From contig JANXDG010000076.1 of NCBI GenBank assembly GCA_025059805.1, positions 1 through 46,443 on the forward strand: a stretch of 46,443 nucleotides of DNA, given 5' to 3'. The notes below the pieces were generated by a model. That model saw only the letters and a program-made list of their open reading frames with translations. It was not told the origin of the DNA and made no database searches. The stretch comes from Endomicrobiia bacterium (lineage in GTDB: Bacteria > Elusimicrobiota > Endomicrobiia > DTEH01). Position 1 is the stretch's first letter, and the number at the start of each line of letters is the position of its first letter. Both the position numbers and the translations under genes were made by a program. Shown one piece after another: positions 16,878-24,637 of this stretch.

Positions 16878-17705
16878 ATGGAAGAAAAAATAGATTGGAA
16901 TCTTAAATTTTTCAAAGATGTTTTAGGTCTTGAAAGTTTACATTTCGGATATTGGCAACATGGTCAGAAGTTAACTCTTGAAGAGTTTAAAGTTGCACAA
17001 AAAAATTATACGAATCTACTAATTTCAAAAATTCCTTTAGAAGTAAAAACTATACTTGATGTAGGTTGTGGTACAGGAGAGATAGCTGGGGAACTTGTAG
17101 AAAGAGGGTTTCAAGTAGAATGCATCTCTCCAGATAGTTACCAACATTCTTTGTTTATACAGAAACATATTAATGCTAAGTTTTACCTTACAAAATTTGA
17201 AGATTTTGTTGCAGATAAGAAATATGACCTAATCCTTATGGCAGAAAGTTGTCAATATATACCTTTGGATAAAATGTTTAAGAAGTTAGAAGAAGTATTG
17301 TCTCCTGATGGATATTTACTTGTTTCTGATTATTTTAGAAAAGAAAATTTGGCATATTATAAAACTACACATTTGTTAAAAAATTTTTATTCTTTTGCTA
17401 TAAAGCATAAGTTTAAAATTATTTATGACGAAGACATTACTGATAATGTCATTCCGACTTTAACTCTGGCGAAAATGTTGTACTTAAGATATGCGTTACC
17501 TTTATTAGAAATACTGACGGGTTATTTTTCCGAAAGATTTCCTGTTCTATCAAAAATATTATCGTTGATATTACATTCATTGATAAAAAAAGTTAGGCAC
17601 TATGTTTATGACCACATGTTGAATAAGTTAGATGAAGAAAAATTTAAGAAATCTGTCACTTATAGAATAATCTTGTTAAAAAAAGAAAATCAAATTCATA
17701 ATTGA
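16878..17705 (+). CDS. Class I SAM-dependent methyltransferase
   Basis: This 275-residue protein has the SAM-binding motif I ILDVGCGTGEIAGEL (about residues 56-70), an acidic motif II region (VECISPD), and LILMAESCQYIPL and VLSPDGYLLVSDYFR as motifs post-II and III. The N-terminal DVLGLESLHFGYWQHGQ stretch is reminiscent of small-molecule (tocopherol/sterol/cyclopropane-type) methyltransferases. The C-terminal half is rich in aromatic and hydrophobic residues, which hints at a lipid-like substrate or membrane contact; that is inference. It is a single-gene unit with its own promoter, between tRNA-Glu and the trp genes. The substrate is unknown. Confidence 0.8.
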   Translation: MEEKIDWNLKFFKDVLGLESLHFGYWQHGQKLTLEEFKVAQKNYTNLLISKIPLEVKTILDVGCGTGEIAGELVERGFQVECISPDSYQHSLFIQKHINAKFYLTKFEDFVADKKYDLILMAESCQYIPLDKMFKKLEEVLSPDGYLLVSDYFRKENLAYYKTTHLLKNFYSFAIKHKFKIIYDEDITDNVIPTLTLAKMLYLRYALPLLEILTGYFSERFPVLSKILSLILHSLIKKVRHYVYDHMLNKLDEEKFKKSVTYRIILLKKENQIHN

Positions 17706-17724
17706 TTATGTATGCAACTTTTTG

Positions 17725-17754
17725 TTGAAATATATCGTATTATTTTGCTATTAT
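17725..17754 (+). promoter_or_regulatory. Promoter of the trpDCF unit
   Basis: TTGAAA at 17725-17730 and TATTAT at 17749-17754 are spaced by 18, and TGC before the -10 gives an extended -10. Transcription would start near 17761, inside or next to the SD (AGGAG) of trpD, leaving about 10 bases of leader. There is no room for a leader peptide, T-box or attenuator. Confidence 0.45.
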
Positions 17755-17770
17755 TTCTTAGGAGAAATAA

Positions 17771-18832
17771 ATGATAAAAGAAGCTATACAAAAAGTTGTT
17801 AATAGACAAAATCTTAATGAAACTGAAATGATAGAAGTTATGACAGAGATAATGTCAGGAGAAGCTACTGAAGCACAAATTGCTGCGTTTATCACAGCGC
17901 TACGGATGAAAGGTGAAACAGTTGAAGAAATAACAGCTGCTGCTAAAGTTTTACGTCAGTTTGTCACACCTGTAAAACTTACTAAAGGTAAACTTGTTAG
18001 TATTGGTCGTAAGGAAGTTACTAACATTGATTATGATACCGTAACTGATACTTGTGGTACTGGTGGCGATGGTGCTAGAACTTTTAATATTTCAACTGCG
18101 ACAGCATTTGTAGTAGCAGGATGTGATGTTCTTGTAGCTAAACATGGGAATAGATCTGTATCTTCATTCTGTGGTTCTGCAGATGTAGTAGAACGGTTAG
18201 GCATAAAACTTGATATTACAAAAGAACAAGCAGAGAAATGTTTATCCGAGGTAGGTATAGTATTTCTGTTTGCACCTGTTTGGCATCCTGCAATGAAGTA
18301 TGCAATTGGTCCAAGAAGACAAATAGGTATAAGGACAATTTTCAACATCATAGGACCTTTAGCGAATCCTGCGTTTGCTAATACACAATTGTTAGGTGTA
18401 TATTCCGAAGAGTTGGTCAAACCAATTACAGAAGTTTTGAAAAACTTGGGTACAAAACGAGCTTTTGTTGTTCATGGTAAAGATACTATTGATGAAGTTA
18501 GTATAACAGGAGAGACAGTTGTAGGTGAACTTAATAACGGAGAGATTAAAGTATATACTGTTACTCCGGAACAGTTTAATATCAAACGCGCAAATATAGA
18601 TACCCTGAAGGGTGGCGATGCAGAACAAAATGCTAAAATTATAATTGAGATACTTTCAGGGAAAGATAAATCTGCAAGACGTGATATAGTTGTCTTAAAC
18701 TCAGCATTTGCGTTAGTAGCTGCCGGAAGGGTAAAAACTGTAGAAGAAGGGATGTTACTTGCTGCTGAATCAATTGATAGAGGTTATGCTTTACATAAAT
18801 TAGAACTTTTAAAGCAATACACAAATGGATAA
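17771..18832 (+). CDS. trpD: Anthranilate phosphoribosyltransferase
   Basis: This 353-residue enzyme transfers the phosphoribosyl group of PRPP to anthranilate in tryptophan synthesis. All key motifs are visible: DTCGTGGDG (about 93-101) for PRPP, FNISTATAFV, KHGNRSVSSFCGSADVVERLG for PRPP and anthranilate, and GPRRQIGIRTIFNIIGPLANP. The N-terminal helical domain contains GEATEAQIAAFITALRMKGET. There is a small insertion of about ten residues (around VSIGRKEVTNI) before the PRPP loop. An AGGAG SD precedes the ATG. It overlaps trpC by 8 bp. Confidence 0.96.
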   Translation: MIKEAIQKVVNRQNLNETEMIEVMTEIMSGEATEAQIAAFITALRMKGETVEEITAAAKVLRQFVTPVKLTKGKLVSIGRKEVTNIDYDTVTDTCGTGGDGARTFNISTATAFVVAGCDVLVAKHGNRSVSSFCGSADVVERLGIKLDITKEQAEKCLSEVGIVFLFAPVWHPAMKYAIGPRRQIGIRTIFNIIGPLANPAFANTQLLGVYSEELVKPITEVLKNLGTKRAFVVHGKDTIDEVSITGETVVGELNNGEIKVYTVTPEQFNIKRANIDTLKGGDAEQNAKIIIEILSGKDKSARRDIVVLNSAFALVAAGRVKTVEEGMLLAAESIDRGYALHKLELLKQYTNG

Positions 18833-19637
18833 CAAAATACTGATAGAAAATATTAATACAATTATAAAAAAGATTTTAGAAGAAAAAAGCAAAAGTGTTT
18901 TGCACAGAAAAAATGCGTTACCTATGGAGTTATTGATTAAAAAAATAGAAAACTTACAATATGAGCGAAGAAGTTTTAAGAATTCCATTAAACGTAAACA
19001 AGATAGAATATCAATTATTGGCGAATGTAAAAAAAGTGTTCCACTAAAAGGAATAATAAGGAAGAATTATGATTTAGAAAATATTGCGAATTTATATTAT
19101 AACTCAGGCGTTGTTGACGCTATATCTGTTCTTACCGAAGAAAAGTTTTTTCTTGGTGACATATATCATTTATGCCGAGTTAGAGAAACTGTACCATTGC
19201 CAGTTTTAAGAAAAGACTTTATTTTTGATGAATACCAGATATACGAGAGTGTGTATTATGGTGCGGACGCTATATTGTTAATCTGTTTATTACTTAGTAA
19301 TGAAGAACTTAAAAGATTTTATGAAATAGCAAAAAAATTATCGTTAGATGTAATTTTTGAAGTTCATACTGAACAAGATATACAGAAAGTTTTGGAACTA
19401 CAACCTGAGATTATAGGAATTAACAATCGTGATTTGTTAACTTTGCGAGTAGATCTTAGGACTACTGAGAGACTAAGAGGGTTAATACCTAAAGATGTAA
19501 TTGTTATTTCAGAAAGCGGGATTAAGTCTAAAGAAGATTTTGATTTTATATCAAACCAGAATGTTGATGCGGTACTTATAGGTACTTTCTTTATGGAAGC
19601 AGCTGATATTAATCAAGCAATAAAATCTTTAATTTAA
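18825..19637 (+). CDS. trpC: Indole-3-glycerol phosphate synthase
   Basis: This 270-residue TIM-barrel enzyme closes the indole ring from carboxyphenylamino-deoxyribulose phosphate. Family motifs appear in order: IIGECKKSVPLKG, AISVLTEEKFFLGD, PVLRKDFIFDEYQIYE, GADAILLICLL, GINNRDLLTL and VISESGI. The usual KxASPSKG loop reads KKSVPLKG, a mild variant. Length is normal. The start codon lies in the trpD stop region (8 bp overlap), so translation is coupled. The next gene is trpF, 18 bp on. Confidence 0.95.
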   Translation: MDNKILIENINTIIKKILEEKSKSVLHRKNALPMELLIKKIENLQYERRSFKNSIKRKQDRISIIGECKKSVPLKGIIRKNYDLENIANLYYNSGVVDAISVLTEEKFFLGDIYHLCRVRETVPLPVLRKDFIFDEYQIYESVYYGADAILLICLLLSNEELKRFYEIAKKLSLDVIFEVHTEQDIQKVLELQPEIIGINNRDLLTLRVDLRTTERLRGLIPKDVIVISESGIKSKEDFDFISNQNVDAVLIGTFFMEAADINQAIKSLI

Positions 19638-19655
19638 CCGTTGCGAAATAAATAA

Positions 19656-20342
19656 ATGACAAAAGTAAAAATTTGTGGTATTACAAATAAAGAGGATGCA
19701 TTCTGGGCATCAAGTTTAGGTGCAGATTTTATAGGACTAAATTTTTGTAAAACTTCCATAAGAAAAGTATCTGTGAAAAATGCAAAACAAATAGTAGAAA
19801 CTTTACCACAGTACACGTCTGCTGTAGGTGTCTTTGTTGACGAAAGTCAAGAAGAAATTATAAAGATATGTAAGAAAGTACGAATTAACATTATACAGCT
19901 TCATGGTGGTGAGAATATAGAATACTGCAAGAGTTTAAAACAAAAAAAACAGGATTTTGTAATAATAAAAGTATTTAAAATAAAGCAAAGTTCTGAAATA
20001 CAGAATCAAGGGGAGTACATCAATAGCTTGTATGAGGCGATAATACAATACTTACCTTACATAGATTATCTTATGTTTGATACATATATTGATGACCAAT
20101 TAGGTGGTACTGGTAGAACTTTTAGTTGGGAAATTGTTGCTATGTTAAAAGAATTGTTTATTAAAAATAATATTGAAATCAAGTTTTTTATTGCAGGGGG
20201 TCTCAATGAAGAAAATGTTAAAGATGTAATTGAACTTTTATCACCGTGGGCTGTAGACGTAGCTTCTGGTGTTGAGAGGTTACCACGAAGGAAAGATTTT
20301 GAAAAAATGAAAAGTTTTATCCGTAAAGTGAAAAGTCTATGA
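19656..20342 (+). CDS. trpF: Phosphoribosylanthranilate isomerase
   Basis: This 228-residue TIM-barrel isomerase converts phosphoribosylanthranilate to CdRP. It shows VKICGIT with the catalytic Cys near residue 7, GADFIGLNF, VGVFVD, IIQLHG, the catalytic Asp region LMFDTYIDDQLGGTGRTFSW, and FIAGGLNEENV with WAVDVASGVE. Length is slightly above the usual 200-215. The trp set here lacks trpE, trpG, trpB and trpA, which must lie elsewhere if the pathway is complete. The stop overlaps the start of the FecR-domain gene (ATGA). Confidence 0.95.
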   Translation: MTKVKICGITNKEDAFWASSLGADFIGLNFCKTSIRKVSVKNAKQIVETLPQYTSAVGVFVDESQEEIIKICKKVRINIIQLHGGENIEYCKSLKQKKQDFVIIKVFKIKQSSEIQNQGEYINSLYEAIIQYLPYIDYLMFDTYIDDQLGGTGRTFSWEIVAMLKELFIKNNIEIKFFIAGGLNEENVKDVIELLSPWAVDVASGVERLPRRKDFEKMKSFIRKVKSL

Positions 20343-21202
20343 TGTATGTAAAACATATTGTTTTGATATTTAGTTTTTTGAGTATTTTTATAAATAATTT
20401 ATGTTGTAATGATGACACACCTATTGCTGTGATTACTAAGGTAAAGGGTAGTTCTGTGGTTATACGGCGAAATTCTAAGATTAAACCACAACCTGCAGCA
20501 CCAATATTTGTAAATGACAAAATTTTAACTTTTTCATCTTCTTATGTTGAACTTATTTTTGATGTCGGTATAACTTTAAGGATTGAAGAAAACACTGTCT
20601 TTGAAGTGAAAACTTTCTTTGGAGAATCTCGATATAGAAAACAACGAGTTAATATTGGAGTAAAAATTAATTCAGGAAGTACATTAGTCGATACCAAACT
20701 CTTAGAAGATATATATGAACTTGGTTCTTTCGTTATGGTTACACCTTCGGCAGTAGCTTGTGTTCGCGGAACTGTTTTTTATCTTCGTGTGGATGATGCA
20801 CAGACAACAGATGTTGCAGTATTTGATGGCGAACTTGATTGTTATACAGGTGTCGCAGAAGAGGATATAGAAAAAATATTTTTTGCTGATGAAGAAGATG
20901 TTGGATTTTATGAGATAAGAAAAAAGGTTTCCGTTACTAAAGATAAACAAGTGACGGTATCTTCTGATTTTACTATCTCAGCAGTTACAGACCTGTCGTT
21001 TGATATGATTGAATTTAAGAAATCAGTGGTTGAGAATTTTATTAAACAGAGTAAAAAGAATAGAGAAAATTTAGATAAATGGAAAAAAGAACGTGTTCAG
21101 TGGTTCAGGAAACAGAAAGAAGAATTTAAAAATGAAGCCTATAAATACAAGAAACAGTTTATTGAAGAGTTTGGTATAGAGAATAAAAAATACAAAAAGT
21201 GA
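20339..21202 (+). CDS. Exported FecR-domain protein
   Basis: This 287-residue protein starts with a hydrophobic signal segment (HIVLIFSFLSIFINNL, residues about 5-20). A FecR-like beta domain follows: VKGSSVVIRRNSKIKPQPAA, a VNDKILTFSSSYVELIF stretch and LRIEENTVFEV, then TPSAVACVRGTVFYLRV with VFDGELDCY. The last 50 residues are strongly charged and probably coiled (Lys/Glu/Gln/Trp rich). Unlike true FecR it has no sigma-regulator transmembrane layout and no FecI beside it; such stand-alone FecR domains are common periplasmic proteins of unknown role. Either the ATG at 20339 or the one at 20342 could be the start. It is coupled to trpF by overlap. Confidence 0.78.
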   Translation: MMYVKHIVLIFSFLSIFINNLCCNDDTPIAVITKVKGSSVVIRRNSKIKPQPAAPIFVNDKILTFSSSYVELIFDVGITLRIEENTVFEVKTFFGESRYRKQRVNIGVKINSGSTLVDTKLLEDIYELGSFVMVTPSAVACVRGTVFYLRVDDAQTTDVAVFDGELDCYTGVAEEDIEKIFFADEEDVGFYEIRKKVSVTKDKQVTVSSDFTISAVTDLSFDMIEFKKSVVENFIKQSKKNRENLDKWKKERVQWFRKQKEEFKNEAYKYKKQFIEEFGIENKKYKK

Positions 21203-21214
21203 GGTAGAACAACT

Positions 21215-21448
21215 ATGGATGAAAAAACTAAAGAGTTAGTAAAACAGAAAATTGAGGAAATAAGACCAATGTTGCAAAGAGATGGAGGTGATGTAGAACT
21301 TGTTGAAATTACTGATGACAATGTAGTTAAAGTGAGACTCAAAGGTGCATGTGCGCATTGCGCGATGTCTATAATGACACTAAAGATGGGTATAGAAGGG
21401 TACTTGAAAAAGAATATTCCAGAGGTAAAATCGGTAGAAAATGTATGA
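21215..21448 (+). CDS. NifU C-terminal-domain Fe-S scaffold protein
   Basis: This 77-residue protein is a stand-alone NifU_C/Nfu domain. The motifs are MLQRDGGDVELVEI and VKVRLKGACAHCAMSIMTLK, where the CAHC pair (CxxC) binds a transferable Fe-S cluster, followed by the IEGYLKKNIPEV end. It would deliver clusters to cytosolic Fe-S proteins. GAGGTAGAAC before the ATG gives an SD. It overlaps the next gene by 8 bp, so it is translationally tied to the DUF2877/FdrA pair, which is an unusual neighbour. Confidence 0.92.
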   Translation: MDEKTKELVKQKIEEIRPMLQRDGGDVELVEITDDNVVKVRLKGACAHCAMSIMTLKMGIEGYLKKNIPEVKSVENV

Positions 21449-22331
21449 ATTAAATTTTTTTGTAGATTATTACGATAGAGAATTAAACTCTTTTGGAAAA
21501 GAAAGTTTCGAAATTATATCTGTGCATAAGAGATGTATTAATTTTTTGAATAAAAGAAAACAAAAGGTTATATCTTTGATATTATCAGATGAAATACCAT
21601 ATATTTTTTCTCCATATAGTATTATAATGGATAAGCAAAAGTATAAAGGAGAAAATTTTTATGATATATTTTCTATTCATAAAAAGTTTTACTGGCAGGG
21701 GAAGAGTTTAGTGTGTTTTAATATTTCAGGTTTTACTAAAATCAACTTTGATTTTCGTTATGCTGAGCAGTACAAGTTAGATTCTTATTCTGATATTTTA
21801 CACAACAGCAGAAATTTTGAAGGTTTATATGAAAACATTCTTGTGATAAAAAGACTTGTATCAACAAACAAAATCACACCCGAAGTACTTTCAGGTATAG
21901 ATACTACACTTGTTTGTATTAAGAAACAGAAGTTATGTCAACTTCGTAAACATATTAATGAAAACATAGGTTTAGGGAGAGGCTCAACACCGGAGTTTGA
22001 TGATTTCCTGTGTGCTCTTGTAGTAAGCTTAGAACTTTTCGCAAGGATGGTGAATAATAGTCAAGTAAAAAAGTTGTTGGATATAGTAAAATTAGCTTCT
22101 TATAGTTATATGAACAGAACAACAATGCTAAGTCGTATATTTATGTCTTATATTTTTGATGGCCGTTTGCCTAAAAAACTTTCGCAATTGTTTATATCAG
22201 GGTTAAACAGAGATAAAGAAGGAATACTTAGATGTACAAAAATTATTCTTAACGATGGTGAAACTTCAGGCAATGTTTTTTTATATGGTATTTTGAAATC
22301 TATGGAGGTATTAAATGAGAAATATAGTTAA
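21441..22331 (+). CDS. DUF2877 protein (AllH-like)
   Basis: This 296-residue protein looks like the DUF2877 family, to which E. coli YlbF/AllH belongs. I see the C-terminal GLGRGSTPEFDDFLCALVVSL segment that marks the family, then an all-helical tail. In E. coli AllF, AllG and AllH together form oxamate carbamoyltransferase in allantoin breakdown. Here the gene overlaps fdrA by 17 bp, which strongly links the two. The N-terminal half is less typical and AT-rich. The family call comes from the motif and the neighbour, so I keep some doubt. Confidence 0.75.
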   Translation: MYELNFFVDYYDRELNSFGKESFEIISVHKRCINFLNKRKQKVISLILSDEIPYIFSPYSIIMDKQKYKGENFYDIFSIHKKFYWQGKSLVCFNISGFTKINFDFRYAEQYKLDSYSDILHNSRNFEGLYENILVIKRLVSTNKITPEVLSGIDTTLVCIKKQKLCQLRKHINENIGLGRGSTPEFDDFLCALVVSLELFARMVNNSQVKKLLDIVKLASYSYMNRTTMLSRIFMSYIFDGRLPKKLSQLFISGLNRDKEGILRCTKIILNDGETSGNVFLYGILKSMEVLNEKYS

Positions 22332-23871
22332 GCCGAACTGTTTTTATGATTCTATAGTACTTATGCAACTTGGGCAGGAGTTGTCAAGAAAGTTTGGTAC
22401 TGAAATAACTTTAATGATGGGTACGGAAGCAAATAAAAGTTTGTTGAAAGACAGAGGACTTTTATCCGACGAAGGTAAAAAAGCAAAGGCTAACGATTTA
22501 ATAATCTGTTGTGATGAACAGGTTGATATTGAAAGTGTATTATCTGCTGTTGAGAATCTTAGTGTGGTACAAACTAAGAAAGTAGATATTGTAGAATCTT
22601 CTTACGAAAAATCAGATAGAGCAGCGAATTTAGTGGTAATCTCAATACCAGGCGAATTCGTATTTCACGAGGTGAAAAATATAATAGAAAAGTTTGAACC
22701 ACTTCCTGATAATGAACTGCTTAACCACAAACTTTGCATTTTTATTTTTAGTGATAATGTTTCTTTAGAAGAAGAGGTGCGACTTAAAAAACTTGGTCTT
22801 GAAAAAAATATTCTGATTATGGGTCCGGATTGCGGTACTGCAATTGTAAACGGCATAGGTTTAGGTTTTGCAAATATCGTTACAACTGCTAGAGAGGATG
22901 AGTTTGGTGTTGGGGTTATAAGTGCTGGTGGTAGTGGATTACAAGCCATCACTTGTATGATTAACAACTATGGCGTTAAACTTACCGAAGCGATAGGTGT
23001 TGGTGGGCGTGATTTATCTGACGAAGTTGGCGGGATTACTACTATTGAGGGGATAAAATTTTTTGAAAATGATAAAAGGACTAAGGCGGTAATTTTGTTT
23101 TCAAAACCACCTTCTGAACGAGTTAGTAAAAAAGTCATTGAGTTCATAAAAAATAATTGTAAGAAAAAATATGTGATAAACTTCCTTGGATTAAGAAAAT
23201 ATAAAGACATTGATAGCAAAATAATATTTGTAAACAATACTAATGAAGCTGTAGAAAGAGCATTAGAAATAGCAGGTTTTGTATGTACGAAAAAAGCTGA
23301 AGGTGAACTAAAAACAAATCAGAATTTAGATATGTGGGTAAAAAAAGTAAAACAAACAGGACGGAAATACATTCGTGCTTTGTATTCAGGTGGTTCACTG
23401 TGTGAAGAAGCTATGGTTGTACTTTATAAGAGTGGAATAAAAGAAGTTTATTCAAATGTTCCGTTAGACAAAAAATATAAAATTAATAATCCTTGGCAAA
23501 GTTTTAAACATACATTTATAGATTTTGGAGACGATTTTTTTACCCGTGGTAAACCACATCCTATGATAGATTTTACTTTTCGTAAAGAAAGAATACTTAA
23601 TGAAGCACAACAAAAAGATGTTGCAGTTATAGCATTCGATCTTATATTAGGTATTGGTGCGCATCCAAAACCGTTAGAAGAGATAAAAGAGACTATTGTT
23701 AAAGCAAAAAAAATATGTCGTTCTGAAATAATTTTCAGCTGTGTTCTTATAGGAACTGAACGTGATCCTCAAGGGCTATATCGTATCAGAAAAGGACTTA
23801 AAAAGATAGGTGTTTTAACATTTGATACAAATGTAAAACTTGCCAGGTTTTTATCAAAAGTTGTAAGTTAA
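22315..23871 (+). CDS. fdrA: FdrA-family acyl-CoA-synthetase-like protein (AllF-like)
   Basis: This 518-residue protein is a FdrA/AllF-type member of the succinyl-CoA synthetase alpha superfamily. It begins IVKPNCFYDSIVLMQLGQEL, then GTEANKSLL, and has IMGPDCGTAIVNGIGLGFAN, GVISAGGSGLQAITCMINNYG, GVGGRDLSDEVGGITTIEG and late HPMIDFTFR. In E. coli this family takes part in oxamate carbamoyltransferase with AllG and AllH. No AllG (DUF1116) or carbamate kinase gene is visible in the window. It overlaps the DUF2877 gene by 17 bp and the next small gene starts at its final base. No lesions are seen. Confidence 0.85.
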   Translation: MRNIVKPNCFYDSIVLMQLGQELSRKFGTEITLMMGTEANKSLLKDRGLLSDEGKKAKANDLIICCDEQVDIESVLSAVENLSVVQTKKVDIVESSYEKSDRAANLVVISIPGEFVFHEVKNIIEKFEPLPDNELLNHKLCIFIFSDNVSLEEEVRLKKLGLEKNILIMGPDCGTAIVNGIGLGFANIVTTAREDEFGVGVISAGGSGLQAITCMINNYGVKLTEAIGVGGRDLSDEVGGITTIEGIKFFENDKRTKAVILFSKPPSERVSKKVIEFIKNNCKKKYVINFLGLRKYKDIDSKIIFVNNTNEAVERALEIAGFVCTKKAEGELKTNQNLDMWVKKVKQTGRKYIRALYSGGSLCEEAMVVLYKSGIKEVYSNVPLDKKYKINNPWQSFKHTFIDFGDDFFTRGKPHPMIDFTFRKERILNEAQQKDVAVIAFDLILGIGAHPKPLEEIKETIVKAKKICRSEIIFSCVLIGTERDPQGLYRIRKGLKKIGVLTFDTNVKLARFLSKVVS

Positions 23872-24254
23872 TGAAAGACATACTTCTGTTGATTTTTTTT
23901 GTCATAGCGGTGATTTTTGTTACAAAAATTGTGTTTAAACTTACTACATTTATTGCTAAACTTTTGTTATGGATAGTTTGCTTAACCATTGTTGTATTTT
24001 TATTTAACTATGTAGCACTGCCTAAACTTGGTAGGAAACCTTTACCTTTAAAGGAATATGTTTTTAATTTTATTAAGCCGTCACAACTTAAAAGACAAGT
24101 TTTTACAAAAGCAAAATCTGTGTTTAGCAGCAGGATACTTATTTCAACTGAAACAATAAAAGCATTACGTGACGTTCTTCCTCAGAAAAAAATTAGTAAA
24201 CCAGATAAACACAAAACAGATAAGGTTAACAAAGAGGTTTTTAAAAATAAGTGA
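23871..24254 (+). CDS. Small membrane protein, unknown
   Basis: This 127-residue protein is not one I recognise. It has two hydrophobic segments close together (LLLIFFVIAVIFV and LLLWIVCLTIVVFLF) within the first 50 residues, then a basic, soluble tail of about 75 residues ending in Lys-rich KKISKPDKHKTDKVNKEV. The ATG overlaps the fdrA stop and its own stop overlaps the RNase H-like start, so it is co-translated. A small membrane anchor with a cytosolic basic tail is all that can be said. Confidence 0.7.
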   Translation: MKDILLLIFFVIAVIFVTKIVFKLTTFIAKLLLWIVCLTIVVFLFNYVALPKLGRKPLPLKEYVFNFIKPSQLKRQVFTKAKSVFSSRILISTETIKALRDVLPQKKISKPDKHKTDKVNKEVFKNK

Positions 24255-24637
24255 AATATAAACTTTACTTTGATGGTAACAAAACACCTCAAGGAGTTTC
24301 CTGTTCTTATATTGTGCAGGAAGAAAAAGGAAAAAGGATTATTGAAGAAACTAAATTGCTTGATAAAAATACAACAGTGCCAGAAGCAGAATATCATGGT
24401 GTTATCAAAGGTTTAGAAAGATTTATTGATTATTGCAAAGAAAAAAATATCAATTTAAATGAAGTTGAGTTAGAGGTATATGGTGATTCACAATTAGTGA
24501 TCAAACAACTTACAGGCGAATACGAATGTAAAAAACCAAATTTGCGTGTTTTAAGAAGTAAAGTACGATATTTATCAACACTTTTAGGTAATGTAAATTT
24601 CTTCTGGGTAGAAAGGAAAGATAACCTTGCCAGATAA
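24251..24637 (+). CDS. RNase H-like (RVT_3-type) protein, possibly with a lost fourth carboxylate
   Basis: This 128-residue protein has a GTG start overlapping the previous gene by 4 bp. It has the RNase HI-type fold signatures YFDGNKTPQG (first Asp), VPEAEYHGVIKGLE (Glu) and LEVYGDSQLVIKQL (second Asp). The family usually ends with N-x-x-A-D near FWVxR; here FFWVERKDNLAR stops with Arg where Asp is expected. In the frame one base over, the next codon is GAT (Asp). So either the C-terminus was clipped, or the fourth metal ligand is truly absent. It overlaps the decayed GT9 start by 11 bp. Confidence 0.78.
   Translation: MKYKLYFDGNKTPQGVSCSYIVQEEKGKRIIEETKLLDKNTTVPEAEYHGVIKGLERFIDYCKEKNINLNEVELEVYGDSQLVIKQLTGEYECKKPNLRVLRSKVRYLSTLLGNVNFFWVERKDNLAR

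Noticed and set aside
17706-17770. trp attenuator, T-box or leader peptide
   Set aside because: The gap is 65 bases and the predicted transcript start is about 10 bases before trpD; no leader ORF or hairpin with T-run is seen.
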